Part shown: positions 1-8,441 of the stretch, in pieces
Layout: each line of letters begins with the position of its first letter
Numbering within the stretch: position 1 is the stretch's first letter
Assembly: GCF_000717275.1 (NCBI RefSeq)
Contig: NZ_JNYV01000008.1
Coordinates: 229,581-293,580 of the forward strand
DNA: 64,000 bases
Origin: Kitasatospora arboriphila
GTDB lineage: Bacteria > Actinomycetota > Actinomycetes > Mycobacteriales > Mycobacteriaceae
Direction of reading: 5' to 3'
Made by a program: the position numbers and the translations under genes
Notes under the pieces: generated by a model
The model's input: only the letters and a program-made list of their open reading frames with translations
Database searches by the model: none
What the model was told of the DNA's origin: nothing

Positions 1-495
1 ACCCGCGAGCTTGGCGGCGCGCTGGCCGACGGCCCGAGTCTGCGAGGAGATGGTGCCGAGGGTGTCCTCGGTCAGGTCAACCGCGTCGTTGTACACCTTC
101 TCGGCGCGCGAGATCTGTTCTCCCACAGCAGGAGTGGTGCGCAGGCGCTCGACGGTCTCTTCGCCGCGCTCGGCGAGCGAGTTGTAGATGCCGGTCGCGA
201 CCTCGATGTAGGCCTCGGCGACCTTGCGCAGCTCTTCAGGGGTGAACTTGGTGCGCAGCTCTTCCACGGTCGAGGGAACCTCTTCCGGCAGCGCCGTGAT
301 GCGCTCGCGGGTTTCGTCGATGCGGCTCTGCGCGGTGGTGCGGGTCTCTTCGAAACGCGCCTGTGCCTGCTCGGTGGCGGTCTCGGTGCGCTCGCGCAGC
401 TGGGCGATCACTTCGTTGACCTGCTTGAGGGCGAGGTCTCCGGCGCCGACAGCGGCGTAGATCGGGTTGGCGAGATTGCGGTCTGACTTGGTCAT
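1..495 (-). CDS. hbhA: Heparin-binding hemagglutinin HbhA, N-terminal part (cut by window edge)
   Basis: The reading frame starts with ATG at 495 and is still open at base 1, so only the first 165 residues are visible. The protein is a long charged helix rich in E, R, Q and A, and includes segments such as FTPEELRKVAEAYIEVAT and LGTISSQTRAVGQRAAKL, which closely match mycobacterial HBHA. In that family the coiled-coil N-terminus oligomerises on the cell surface and a Lys/Ala/Pro-rich tail binds heparan sulfate and lipids; the tail lies outside the window and cannot be checked. The start overlaps the stop of the upstream XRE gene by four bases (ATGA), so the two are probably translationally coupled, as in the Rv0474-hbhA pair of M. 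tuberculosis. Confidence 0.9.
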   Translation of the reverse strand, partial: MTKSDRNLANPIYAAVGAGDLALKQVNEVIAQLRERTETATEQAQARFEETRTTAQSRIDETRERITALPEEVPSTVEELRTKFTPEELRKVAEAYIEVATGIYNSLAERGEETVERLRTTPAVGEQISRAEKVYNDAVDLTEDTLGTISSQTRAVGQRAAKLAG

Positions 496-986
496 GTGTT
501 GTCTCCGGTATCTGAGGTTGGTGCTGATTGTGTTGTGTCCGTGTCGCTTTCGCTCGCAGCCCGGTTCTCTTTACAGAAGGACTCGTAGATCTCGAGCAAC
601 ACTTGTTTCTGGCGTTCACTGATGGCGGTGTCGGCCATCAGCGCGTCGCGCATCGGACTCGCGGGCCGCTCTTCCAAGATTCCGGCCCGCACGTACAGCA
701 CTTCGGCAGACACACGCAGCCCCTTTGCGATCTGGGCCAGTACGTCTGCAGAAGGTTTGCGCAACCCTCGTTCGATTTGACTGAGGTACGGATTGCTCAC
801 CCCCGCGCGCTCGGCGAGCTGACGCAATGACACCTCGGCGGCGATCCGTTGAGACCTGATGAAACTGCCTATGTCCTGGGCAGCGGTGGCAACGTTGGCA
901 CCGATGTCCTGGGCAATGTCCTGTGCCGCGTTCGCGACAACCGCCGTCACCGGTTCGTCCTCGGATTCAGCTGGCGTGGGAACCAT
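492..986 (-). CDS. XRE-family transcriptional regulator (Rv0474-like)
   Basis: This 164-residue protein has a Cro/CI-type helix-turn-helix at about residues 50-105 (LRQLAERAGVSNPYLSQIER, then KPSADVLAQIAKGL). An Ala-rich stretch precedes it, and a short C-terminal helix (SERQKQVLLEIYESF) and acidic tail follow. It is the positional and sequence counterpart of Rv0474, which lies directly upstream of hbhA in mycobacteria. It overlaps the hbhA start by four bases, which suggests one transcript and possible control of the hbhA operon. The first ATG at 986 is used; a GTG inside the N-terminal Ala-rich region is possible but less likely. Confidence 0.88.
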   Translation of the reverse strand: MVPTPAESEDEPVTAVVANAAQDIAQDIGANVATAAQDIGSFIRSQRIAAEVSLRQLAERAGVSNPYLSQIERGLRKPSADVLAQIAKGLRVSAEVLYVRAGILEERPASPMRDALMADTAISERQKQVLLEIYESFCKENRAASESDTDTTQSAPTSDTGDNT

Positions 987-1122
987 TCGGCTACTCCTTC
1001 AGGCTTCGGTTCCCTATACTGCCACGTCTGCTAGCAATTGCAAGCAATCTGCTAATTCGTGATGGAAACCACAGCCGATCGCTGGTCAGAGGCGCGCCAG
1101 CCCTGCGGCCCCGTCTCGCCCG

Positions 1123-2511
1123 CTAGTGGAAGAGCAGCACGGACACGGTGTAGATGGTGAGGCCGGCCAGCGACCCCACCACGGTGCCGTTAATCCTGAT
1201 AAACTGCAGGTCGCGACCCACCTGCAACTCGATCTTCTTGCTCGTGTCGTCGGCGTCCCAACCACGGACCGTCTCGGTGATCACCGAGATGATCTCCTGC
1301 GAGTAGTTCTGGGAGACGTGCCGTGCCACCCGCACCATCCACTGGTTCATCTTGTTCTGCAGCACCTCGTCGTCGCGGATGCGGACGGCCACCTGGATGA
1401 TCGAATCGGTCAGTGTGGCCCGCAACGTCCCGTTGGGATCGGCCAGCAATTGCTCGATGAGCGCCTTGCCCGCATTCCAGGCGGTCGACGCCGCACCGGT
1501 GACCTCATCGCGTTCGAGCATCTCGGTCTTGATCGCCTCGAGTTTCGCGATGGTCGCCGGATCGTTCTGCAGGTCGGTCGCGAGTTGGACGAGCATGTCG
1601 GTCATCGCCTGGCGCACCTGATGATCCGGATCCGACCTCACCTTGAAGGTGAACTCGACCAGCTCACGGTAGAGACGGTCGCCGACCAAGGAGTTCACGA
1701 ACTTCGGGGCCCACGCGGGCCCGTCCTTGTCGATCACCCGGTCGATCAGATCCTGGCTGCCCAGAGCGAAGTCATGGGCCCGGTCGCAGACCATCTGGAT
1801 CACCGGCTCCAGGCGATTCTCCGCGATCAGCTGTTCGAGCACCCGTCCGGCGGGCGGTCCCCATTCAGGTTCGGCGGCCCAGCGCATTCCCGCCATGATG
1901 AGCTGCTCGATGTCCTCGTCGTCGAGCATCTCGGCAGCGAAAGCGATACCCCGAGCCGCTTCGGCACCCACCCGGGGTGCGTTCTTCGGATCGGCGAGCC
2001 ATGACGAGACCCGGGTGGGCAATGCCAGCTGCGACACCTTGTCTTCGATGACCTCAGGGGTCATGAAGTTGTCCTCGATGAAGTCGCCGAGCTGTTCGCC
2101 GATCTGGTCCTTCTTCTTCCGAATCAACGCAGTGTGCGGAATCGGGATCCCCAGTGGGTGTTTGAACAGCGCGGTCACCGCGAACCAGTCGGCGAGCGCG
2201 CCCACCATTCCGGCCTCGGACGCCGCGCGTACGTAACCCACCCAGGCAGCGACGTTGTCGCCGTCCCGATCCTCGATCCAGCGACAGAAGAAGTAGACGG
2301 CAGCGGCGAACAGCAAGAACCCGGTGGCCACCATCTTCATCCGGCGAAGCGCGGCCTTGCGTTCGGCGTCGGCTCCGCTGAGCCCGGCGATGGTCCGTTT
2401 CGGGGCGTCACCGGACGGCAAGGACGAGGGCCGGCCGGTGGGCAGCTCACCGGGCAACCGATGGCGTCCACCCGGGTCGATGGCCGGCGGCGTCGCTGGA
2501 GTCGCATTCAT
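1123..2511 (-). CDS. DUF445 family membrane protein (Rv0473-like)
   Basis: The protein has 462 residues when started at the ATG at 2511. An N-terminal Pro/Arg-rich segment is followed by a hydrophobic helix (MKMVATGFLLFAAAVYFF) and the motif SEAGMVGALADWFAVTALFK, typical of DUF445. A long soluble helical middle and a C-terminal membrane helix (TVVGSLAGLTIYTVSVLLF) follow. The family is conserved but has no established biochemical role. The frame is open further upstream to 2715, but that extension would overlap the divergent TetR gene and is Ala/Arg-rich shadow sequence. Its place between a TetR gene and an XRE-hbhA pair matches Rv0472c-Rv0475. Confidence 0.88.
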   Translation of the reverse strand: MNATPATPPAIDPGGRHRLPGELPTGRPSSLPSGDAPKRTIAGLSGADAERKAALRRMKMVATGFLLFAAAVYFFCRWIEDRDGDNVAAWVGYVRAASEAGMVGALADWFAVTALFKHPLGIPIPHTALIRKKKDQIGEQLGDFIEDNFMTPEVIEDKVSQLALPTRVSSWLADPKNAPRVGAEAARGIAFAAEMLDDEDIEQLIMAGMRWAAEPEWGPPAGRVLEQLIAENRLEPVIQMVCDRAHDFALGSQDLIDRVIDKDGPAWAPKFVNSLVGDRLYRELVEFTFKVRSDPDHQVRQAMTDMLVQLATDLQNDPATIAKLEAIKTEMLERDEVTGAASTAWNAGKALIEQLLADPNGTLRATLTDSIIQVAVRIRDDEVLQNKMNQWMVRVARHVSQNYSQEIISVITETVRGWDADDTSKKIELQVGRDLQFIRINGTVVGSLAGLTIYTVSVLLFH

Positions 2512-2523
2512 TTGTCCAGTGTT

Positions 2524-2579
2524 ACCCAAAGCCGGGGTACAGAATCGCGACAGCGATGGTGACTCGGCTCTCTTTGGGT
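2524..2579. promoter_or_regulatory. Divergent promoter region with spaced inverted repeat
   Basis: The spacer between the divergent DUF445 and TetR genes contains perfect 8-bp arms, ACCCAAAG at 2524-2531 and CTTTGGGT at 2572-2579, about 40 bp apart. TetR regulators commonly bind inverted repeats in such spacers, so this may be an autoregulatory region. The wide spacing makes a single dimer site unlikely; the assignment is inference only. Confidence 0.3.
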
Positions 2580-2644
2580 GTTGCGCAGTGCCGGGGAACA
2601 TAAGCTGGACGCGACCGCCCACAACCAGAAACGACTCTGCACCG

Positions 2645-3433
2645 ATGTCACCACGTCCCAACCCGGCCGCCGCCGCCCGCGCGGCCGTTGCTGCCGCCGC
2701 TGTCGCGGCCAGCAAAGGTGTTGCGTTACCTCAGGCGATCCGCCACCAGGTGGGCGCCGACGACGCCAAACCCGACGGCCGCAAACGCCGGTGGGAAAGT
2801 CACAAGGAAGCCCGGCGCAGCGAACTGGTCGACGGCACCCTGGCTGCGGTACGCACCCTCGGCGCCGATGCCGGGATGGATGAGATCGCCCAGGAGATAG
2901 GCGTTTCCAAGACCGTCCTCTACCGGTACTTCACCGACAAGAGTGACCTCACCACTGCCGCGATGATGCGTTTCATCGAGACCGTCCTGGTGCCACGCCT
3001 CGGCAGCGCGATCAACGAGGACGTCGGCGAGTTCGAACTGACTCGGATGGTCATCTCCGTCTACGTGCAGACCGTTGCCGACGAACCGCAGATCTACTCG
3101 TTTGTGATGTCGGGCGGATCGGGCTCGGAGGTGGTGGCGGACTCCCAGAAGCTGATCGCTCAGATGCTCACGTTTGTCATGATCAACCGACTCGTGGAGC
3201 AGGGCTCGCAAACCGGTGGTGTCGAGACCTGGGCCTACAGCCTTGTCGGGGCCATCCAGCTCGCGGTGCATTGGTGGATGGTCGAGCACCGGCTGGGCAA
3301 AGAACAGCTGATCGACTACCTCACGATGATGGTGTGGTCCTCGATTGCCGGCATCACCGCAGCCGGGGGCTCGGCCGAGTACTTCAACTCCCTGGACCAT
3401 CCCCTCCCGAAGGCGCCCGGCGCTCCGGAGTGA
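2645..3433 (+). CDS. TetR/AcrR family transcriptional regulator (Rv0472c-like)
   Basis: The gene encodes 262 residues from the ATG at 2645. An Ala-rich N-terminal extension of about 45 residues precedes the TetR helix-turn-helix (MDEIAQEIGVSKTVLYRYFT, about residues 79-98), followed by a helical ligand-binding domain. It is divergent from the DUF445 gene, the arrangement seen for Rv0472c/Rv0473, so it may regulate that gene and itself. An upstream-open frame reaches 2324, but it runs antisense through the DUF445 gene and is not used. The effector is unknown. Confidence 0.87.
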   Translation: MSPRPNPAAAARAAVAAAAVAASKGVALPQAIRHQVGADDAKPDGRKRRWESHKEARRSELVDGTLAAVRTLGADAGMDEIAQEIGVSKTVLYRYFTDKSDLTTAAMMRFIETVLVPRLGSAINEDVGEFELTRMVISVYVQTVADEPQIYSFVMSGGSGSEVVADSQKLIAQMLTFVMINRLVEQGSQTGGVETWAYSLVGAIQLAVHWWMVEHRLGKEQLIDYLTMMVWSSIAGITAAGGSAEYFNSLDHPLPKAPGAPE

Positions 3434-3487
3434 CCGCTGTCGGCGATCGTTGTCGGGCACCGGTGGCCGCGGGATAGGTTTGTCGGC

Positions 3488-3862
3488 ATGGCTGAGCACG
3501 AGGACGACGGGGCCGGGACCTACTCGGGCCCGGCGACGGTGACGATCGACGGGCACGAGCCCGCGCAGGTTCAGGTGGAGTTGTCGGGACACTTTGATCC
3601 GCTGGCAGGTCGATACGTCTGGGCGGGACGCATCCGCGGGCTCGCTCCGGCACTGCCCGCCGAGGTGGTGATAGCCGCCGGAACCCGGGCCATCGTCGAG
3701 ACTCCGGAAGGAGCGGGCGAGGGTGAGCTGTCCGCGGTGGACCTGTTCGGCGGTTTCACCATCGCGGGCGTCACCGCTCCCCCGTTCGCGCAGCTACCCG
3801 ACGACGTCGATCGCGACGACATCCACATCCCGGGGACGTCGACCGGAGAGGACGTCCGATGA
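3488..3862 (+). CDS. DUF4873 domain protein
   Basis: This 124-residue protein consists almost entirely of a β-rich domain resembling DUF4873 (YSGPATVTIDGHEPAQVQVE, then LSGHFDPLAGRYVWAGRIRG). The domain is known as a free-standing protein and as a C-terminal extension of FAD-dependent monooxygenases in actinobacteria; its role is not established. The stop overlaps the ATG of the downstream short-chain dehydrogenase by four bases, so the two probably act together, for example as an accessory to a redox enzyme. No signal peptide or membrane helix is visible. Confidence 0.75.
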   Translation: MAEHEDDGAGTYSGPATVTIDGHEPAQVQVELSGHFDPLAGRYVWAGRIRGLAPALPAEVVIAAGTRAIVETPEGAGEGELSAVDLFGGFTIAGVTAPPFAQLPDDVDRDDIHIPGTSTGEDVR

Positions 3863-4692
3863 CCGAACGCGTGGCGCTGGTGACCGGCGCCAGCCGTGGC
3901 GTCGGCAAGGGTGTGGCGACGGCATTGGGGGCCTGCGGCTGGACCGTCTACGTGACCGCACGCGGTGGCGTGACGCCCGATGAGCCACTGGGACAGACGG
4001 TGTCGGAGATCAACGCGTCCGGTGGCGCCGCGGTCGGCGTGAGCTGCGACCACTCCGACGACGCCTCGGTGTCTGCCTTGTTCGACCAGATCTCGGCCGA
4101 CCATGGTCGACTCGACCTGCTGGTCAACAATGTCTGGGCGGCCCCGAAAGGGTTCGGCGGATTCAGCGACAAGTTCTGGGAGCGGCCGGTCGGTGATTGG
4201 GACACCCTGATCACGGTCGGTCTGCGGGCGCACTACGTCGCCTGCGTGGAGGCCGCGAAGATCATGGTTCCGCAGGGCAGCGGCCTGATGGTCAACATCT
4301 CGTCGTTCGGGACGCGCGGCCACCTGCATTCGGTGCTGTATGGCATGAGCAAAGCCGCCCTCGACAAGATGGCCTTCGACATGGGCCACGAACTCACCGG
4401 CACCGGCGTATCTGCGATCTCGTTGTGGCTGGGGCTGATCCAGACCGAGCTGTTGATGTCGCTGGGCATCGAGGAGTTCGCCGGCTTCCGGCTCGATGAG
4501 GCGGAACATCCACAGTTCGTCGGCCGCGTCATCGACCGGCTATGGCAGGACCCATCGTTGCCCGAACGCAACGGCCACACCTTGGTCACTGCTGAGCTCG
4601 GAGCGCAGTACGGGTTGGTGAACAACGACGGAACGCCACCAAAATCCCATCGCGAACCGTTCGGTGGGGGGCCACTGTTCCCACCCGCCTGA
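3859..4692 (+). CDS. Short-chain dehydrogenase/reductase
   Basis: This 277-residue SDR begins with the NAD(P)-binding motif VTGASRGVGKG (about residues 8-18). It has an NN-V segment (LLVNNVW), a Ser in NISSFG, and the YGMSKAALDK motif carrying the catalytic Tyr and Lys. The GVSAISLWLGLIQTEL stretch is the usual SDR segment after the active site, with a shortened PG motif. The substrate is not predictable. The gene is coupled to the DUF4873 gene by a four-base overlap, and a perfect hairpin lies between it and the convergent fadB2. Confidence 0.9.
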   Translation: MTERVALVTGASRGVGKGVATALGACGWTVYVTARGGVTPDEPLGQTVSEINASGGAAVGVSCDHSDDASVSALFDQISADHGRLDLLVNNVWAAPKGFGGFSDKFWERPVGDWDTLITVGLRAHYVACVEAAKIMVPQGSGLMVNISSFGTRGHLHSVLYGMSKAALDKMAFDMGHELTGTGVSAISLWLGLIQTELLMSLGIEEFAGFRLDEAEHPQFVGRVIDRLWQDPSLPERNGHTLVTAELGAQYGLVNNDGTPPKSHREPFGGGPLFPPA

Positions 4693-4714
4693 CCCACGTA
4701 TGCGTGTGTGCAAG

Positions 4715-4737
4715 GCGCACCGGTCAGACCGGTGCGC
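4715..4737. terminator. Bidirectional hairpin between SDR gene and fadB2
   Basis: A perfect 11-bp inverted repeat, GCGCACCGGTC at 4715-4725 and GACCGGTGCGC at 4727-4737, has only one base at its centre. It lies between convergent stop codons (4692 and 4785). There is no clear T-tract, but GC-rich hairpins in this position commonly serve as terminators in actinobacteria. Confidence 0.55.
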
Positions 4738-4784
4738 AACGCACGTGAGCGTGCGGTGCTGCAGGTTGGCTCACGTCCAGCCTG

Positions 4785-5672
4785 TCAGTTCTTGACGCCG
4801 GCCTTCGTGGACTCGTACTTGTAGAACCCGTGGCCGGACTTCTTGCCGAGTCGGCCCGCCTCCACCATGCGCAGCAACACAGGGGGTGGGGCGTACAACG
4901 GTTCCTTGAACTCTTCGTACATCTTGTCGGCGATCGCCTTGACCGTGTCGAGACCGACGAGATCACTCAGTTTGAGCGGACCCATCGGGTGGGCACAGCC
5001 GAGCACCATGGCCTTGTCGATGTCTTCCACCGTGGCAAATCCGCTCTCCACCATGCGAATCGCGGAGAGTAGGTAGGGAACCAACAGTGCGTTCACGACA
5101 AACCCGGAGCGATCTGCGGATCGGACCACTTCTTTGCCCAGGATGTCGCGGGCGAATTGCTCTGCGCGCGTGGTCACCTCGGGCGAGGTCATCAACGTGG
5201 TCACCAGTTCGACGAGTGGGAGCACCGGAACCGGGTTGAAAAAGTGCATGCCGATCACACGGTCGGCATTTGCTGTTGCCATGCCTAGCTTCATGATCGG
5301 GATCGAGGAGGTGTTGGAAGCGAGCACGGCATTCGGGTCGGTGACCACTTTGTCGAGCTGCTCGAAGATCTCGGTCTTGATCGATTCGTCTTCGATCACT
5401 GCCTCACACACCATCTGCCGGTCGGCGAAGTCGCCCAGATCGGTGGTGAACCGCAGCCGCGCGGAGGCCTGCTCCCGTTCGCGTTCGGTGAGCTTTCCGC
5501 TGCTCACGCCGCGATCGAGGGATCGCAGGATGCGGGATCTTCCGGCGGCTGCGAGCTCGCGGGTCGTCTCGTACACCAACACGTCGGCGTGCGCCCGGGC
5601 ACAGACCTCGGCAATGCCTGCGCCCATCTGACCGGCACCGATCACGCCGACCCGCGAAATCTTCTCGCTCAC
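4785..5672 (-). CDS. fadB2: 3-hydroxybutyryl-CoA dehydrogenase
   Basis: This 295-residue protein has the NAD-binding motif GVIGAGQMGAGIAEVC at residues 8-23. The mid-region ASNTSSIPI and the HFFNPVPVLPLVELV signature, with its catalytic His, follow. The C-terminal helical dimerisation domain includes GFVVNALLVPYL and GPLKLSDLVGLDT. It oxidises 3-hydroxyacyl-CoA, classically 3-hydroxybutyryl-CoA, to the 3-ketoacyl form in the cytoplasm. It lies downstream of isocitrate lyase on the same strand, as Rv0468 follows icl1 in M. tuberculosis. This links short-chain acyl-CoA oxidation with the glyoxylate shunt. About 210 bp, including a possible hairpin, separate it from aceA. Confidence 0.93.
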   Translation of the reverse strand: MSEKISRVGVIGAGQMGAGIAEVCARAHADVLVYETTRELAAAGRSRILRSLDRGVSSGKLTEREREQASARLRFTTDLGDFADRQMVCEAVIEDESIKTEIFEQLDKVVTDPNAVLASNTSSIPIMKLGMATANADRVIGMHFFNPVPVLPLVELVTTLMTSPEVTTRAEQFARDILGKEVVRSADRSGFVVNALLVPYLLSAIRMVESGFATVEDIDKAMVLGCAHPMGPLKLSDLVGLDTVKAIADKMYEEFKEPLYAPPPVLLRMVEAGRLGKKSGHGFYKYESTKAGVKN

Positions 5673-5817
5673 AACAAGCTCCTAAAACCAACGAGCACAA
5701 CATCTTTGAACCGAATAATCGGAACCGAGATCTTCGAACCAAAACAACTCAACATCAAAAGGCGAGAGGAGGGTAACCCTTGTGGGGTACGCCCAGATCT
5801 CACCTAGAAAACGAGCA

Positions 5818-5847
5818 GGCGGCCCGCAACGGTAGTCGCGAGCCGCC
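5818..5847 (-). terminator. Possible hairpin downstream of aceA
   Basis: GGCGGC at 5818-5823 and GCCGCC at 5842-5847 can pair around an 18-base loop that holds further GC complementarity. The element is 38 bp past the aceA stop. The stem is short and the T-tract poor, so this may be a weak terminator or an mRNA-stabilising hairpin that lowers fadB2 expression relative to aceA. Confidence 0.35.
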
Positions 5848-5884
5848 CACTAGTTCGCTCAAGTTCCCGAGAGGGGGTCGAGTT

Positions 5885-7180
5885 CTAGTGGAATTGACCT
5901 TCTTCGGTGCTTCCTGCCAGCGCGGTGGTGCTGCTGGTGGGATCGACGGTGGTGGCGATGTTGTCGAAGTAACCGGCGCCGACCTCACGCTGGTGCTTGA
6001 CGGCGGTGAAGCCACGCTCGTCGGCGGCCTTGAACTCGCGGTTCTGCAGGTCGACGAACGCCGTCATCTGCTCGCGGGCGTAACCGTAGGCGAGATCGAA
6101 CATGCCGTAGTTCAGCGAGTGGAAGCCGGCCAGGGTGATGAACTGGAACGTGAATCCCATTGCGCCGAGCTCGTTCTGGAACTTCGCAATCGTGGAATCG
6201 TCGAGGTGCTTGCTCCAGTTGAACGACGGGCTGCAGTTGTAGGACAGCAGCTGGTCCGGGAACTCGCTCTTGACGGACTCGGCGAACTTGCGGGCGAGTT
6301 CGAGATCGGGGGTGCCGGTCTCCATCCAGATCATGTCGGCGTACGGCGCGTAGGACTTGGCGCGCTCGATGCACGGCTCGATGCCGTTCTTGACGTGGTA
6401 GTAGCCCTCGGCGGTGCGCTCACCGGTGACGAACTTCTTGTCCCGATCGTCGACGTCGGAGGTGATCAGCGTGGCGGCCTCGGCGTCGGTGCGGGCGATG
6501 ACCACGGTCGGAACGTTGGCGACGTCTGCAGCCAAGCGCGCCGCGCTCAGGGTGCGGATGTGCTGCTGGGTCGGGATGAGCACCTTGCCACCGAGGTGGC
6601 CGCACTTCTTCTCCGAAGCCAGCTGGTCTTCCCAGTGGGTACCGGCGGCACCTGCGGCGATCATGGCCTTCTGCAGCTCGTAGACGTTCAGGGCGCCACC
6701 GAAGCCGGCTTCACCGTCGGCGACGATGGGAACAACCCAGTTGTCGACCGAGTTGTCGCCCTCGACGCGGGCGATCTCGTCGGCGCGCAGCAAAGCGTTG
6801 TTGATGCGACGGACGACCGAGGGAACCGAGTTCGCGGGGTACAGCGACTGGTCCGGGTAGGTGTGGCCCGAGAGGTTGGCGTCGCCGGCGACCTGCCAGC
6901 CGGAGAGGTACACGGCCTTGAGGCCGGCGCGAACCTGCTGCACAGCCTGGTTACCGGTCAGGGCACCCAGTGCGTTGATGTAGCTGCCGTCACCCTGGGT
7001 GACACCCTCCCAGAGGATCTCGGCGCCACGGCGCGCGAGGGTCTGCTCTTCGACCACAGAACCCTGGAGGTTCGCGACCGACTCCGCGCTGTAGTCGCGG
7101 GTGATGCCCTTCCAACGAGGGTTGGTGTCCCAGTCCTGCTGGATCTCTTCGGCAGTCCTTGGTTTTCCGACGGTGCTCAT
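5885..7180 (-). CDS. aceA: Isocitrate lyase (glyoxylate shunt)
   Basis: This 431-residue protein shows the isocitrate lyase active-site signature [15 protein letters not shown], with its catalytic Cys. It also has the Mg/substrate segments [11 protein letters not shown] and [13 protein letters not shown], and the family tail TEEGQF. It cleaves isocitrate to succinate and glyoxylate, allowing growth on acetate and fatty acids. Its length matches the short (~428-residue) Icl1-type enzyme. The start is the ATG at 7180, with GGAG 9-12 bases before it; in-frame upstream sequence to 7372 lacks family similarity. A RamB-type site lies about 195 bp upstream and the ramB gene itself is nearby, so acetate-responsive control is likely. 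Confidence 0.97.
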   Translation of the reverse strand: MSTVGKPRTAEEIQQDWDTNPRWKGITRDYSAESVANLQGSVVEEQTLARRGAEILWEGVTQGDGSYINALGALTGNQAVQQVRAGLKAVYLSGWQVAGDANLSGHTYPDQSLYPANSVPSVVRRINNALLRADEIARVEGDNSVDNWVVPIVADGEAGFGGALNVYELQKAMIAAGAAGTHWEDQLASEKKCGHLGGKVLIPTQQHIRTLSAARLAADVANVPTVVIARTDAEAATLITSDVDDRDKKFVTGERTAEGYYHVKNGIEPCIERAKSYAPYADMIWMETGTPDLELARKFAESVKSEFPDQLLSYNCSPSFNWSKHLDDSTIAKFQNELGAMGFTFQFITLAGFHSLNYGMFDLAYGYAREQMTAFVDLQNREFKAADERGFTAVKHQREVGAGYFDNIATTVDPTSSTTALAGSTEEGQFH

Positions 7181-7374
7181 ATCTCGCACTCCATTTTCGT
7201 TAGCTTGCTGGTGTAGTGGCCCGCTCCGGTGGGTCCGGAGCCCAGCCGAACCTGATCGGGGCAAATTAACAACTTCTTCACCCTGGCGAGGCGGTGCCTC
7301 AACCGAGAGTGCCACACACAAATCCGCAGGTCCACAGGTTGTCTCGTGTGAATTCGGGCCAGCTTTTCCCACCG

Positions 7375-7393
7375 TTTTGCAAACTTTGCGAAG
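7375..7393 (-). promoter_or_regulatory. RamB-type operator upstream of aceA
   Basis: Read on the aceA strand the site is CTTCGCAAAGTTTGCAAAA. This contains AAAGTTTGCAAA, which matches the motif established for RamB in Corynebacterium (two similar half-motifs with a TTTGCAAA core). It lies about 195 bp before the aceA start codon, and ramB is 1 kb away. Binding was not tested; the match is by eye. Confidence 0.65.
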
Positions 7394-7440
7394 ATCAGGC
7401 TGTGAACCGGCCTGAATTAACTACTCTCCAGTACGCAAAA

Positions 7441-7454
7441 AGTACGCGCGTACT
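7441..7454. promoter_or_regulatory. Perfect 14-bp palindrome
   Basis: AGTACGC and GCGTACT abut to form a perfect palindrome, and an additional CAGTACGC copy lies a few bases upstream at 7430-7437. The size and symmetry suit a dimeric repressor site, but the cognate regulator is unknown. Confidence 0.35.
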
Positions 7455-7599
7455 GGGATTTTGCAGCGGGGCCTCCCCCTCGATTCCTGTGACCGCGAGC
7501 AACACTCAGCCCGCGCCGGCCACCGGCAGCAACAGAGATACGGTGACCACAATCACACACAGAACCGGACACGAGCTGTGCCCGGCCGATGCCACAGGG

Positions 7600-8316
7600 T
7601 CAGGCCGCAGCGCGAAGGACCGCGCGCTTGAACAAGTCCGAGAAGCCGAGGTCGCTCATCCCACCCTCGGACGAGATGGCCACCACTTGCACCGTGGTCC
7701 CGTCTACAACTGCATAGCCGGCCAAGGTCTGCTGGACGTCGGTACGGCCACCGGGATACGTCGTCGTCGCGGTCGACTTCACCAGCAACGACACTGACGT
7801 CGGCAACGGCGGCGGGCTCAGCCGCTGGTTGTCGGTCACCACCGTGGTGCCCGCAGTGCTCCCCTGGGTGATCGTGACGGTGACCCTGGCGCACGCGCCG
7901 GTGCTCGTCCGGACATCGGCGTCGATGTCTCGGACCGCGGTGGTCACGAGCTCGGTGATCGTGTTCCCGACCGGGGACTGGCGTGCCGATACGGCCGCGT
8001 TGCCCGCATCGAGTTGTTCGTTGAGATCGGCGTCTGCGGTGGGCCGGCATTGCGCCGGCTCGAACACGGCGGTCTGCGCCGCGGCCAGGGCGGCCGCATT
8101 CTGGTCACGGAGATCGACGATCCCCAACTCAGTCGGTTGGTATCCGTCCGGGAACTCACGGGCGGGCAGCAACTTTTCGGCAAGACTCGTCGGTTCCTCC
8201 GACGATGACAATGCGGGCCTGTCGTCTGTCGAATCGTCGCCACATCCGGCAGTGATCAGGCCCAGCACCGTCAGGACGATGACGCCTGCACCCGCTCGTC
8301 TGCGCAACACCCCCAC
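7600..8316 (-). CDS. Putative lipoprotein
   Basis: This 238-residue protein has a lipoprotein signal peptide: RRR near the N-terminus, the hydrophobic stretch GVIVLTVLGL, then lipobox ITAGC with the lipidated Cys at about residue 25. The mature part is a Thr/Ser/Val-rich globular domain with two Cys residues (QCRP and GACAR) that could form a disulfide. It resembles actinobacterial sensor-like lipoproteins of the DUF5642 kind, but that match is tentative. It is convergent with nothing close by and divergent from ramB, whose promoter must lie in the 125-bp spacer. No function is assigned. Confidence 0.78.
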   Translation of the reverse strand: MGVLRRRAGAGVIVLTVLGLITAGCGDDSTDDRPALSSSEEPTSLAEKLLPAREFPDGYQPTELGIVDLRDQNAAALAAAQTAVFEPAQCRPTADADLNEQLDAGNAAVSARQSPVGNTITELVTTAVRDIDADVRTSTGACARVTVTITQGSTAGTTVVTDNQRLSPPPLPTSVSLLVKSTATTTYPGGRTDVQQTLAGYAVVDGTTVQVVAISSEGGMSDLGFSDLFKRAVLRAAA

Positions 8317-8441
8317 AGGTTAGGGCAGTGCCGCCGGCGACAACGTCAGCACTGCGCCGCAGCGCATCCGTCCGGACAACTCGCTGGTCGACCTCGTTCC
8401 GGCACACCCGGCGTAGGTCGCGAGCCGCCTACGCTAGAAGG

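Larger units (their letters stand above)
7181..7599. other. Intergenic region upstream of aceA
   Basis: About 420 bp lie between the aceA start and the lipoprotein stop. No convincing gene was found. The stretch holds the aceA leader and promoter, a RamB-like motif at 7375-7393 and a perfect 14-bp palindrome at 7441-7454. It is locally richer in A/T than its surroundings, as expected for a regulatory region. Confidence 0.6.

Noticed and set aside
5780..7216. 478-codon plus-strand frame opposite aceA
   Set aside because: It is an antisense frame of a highly conserved gene with codon bias mirrored from aceA; no family similarity.
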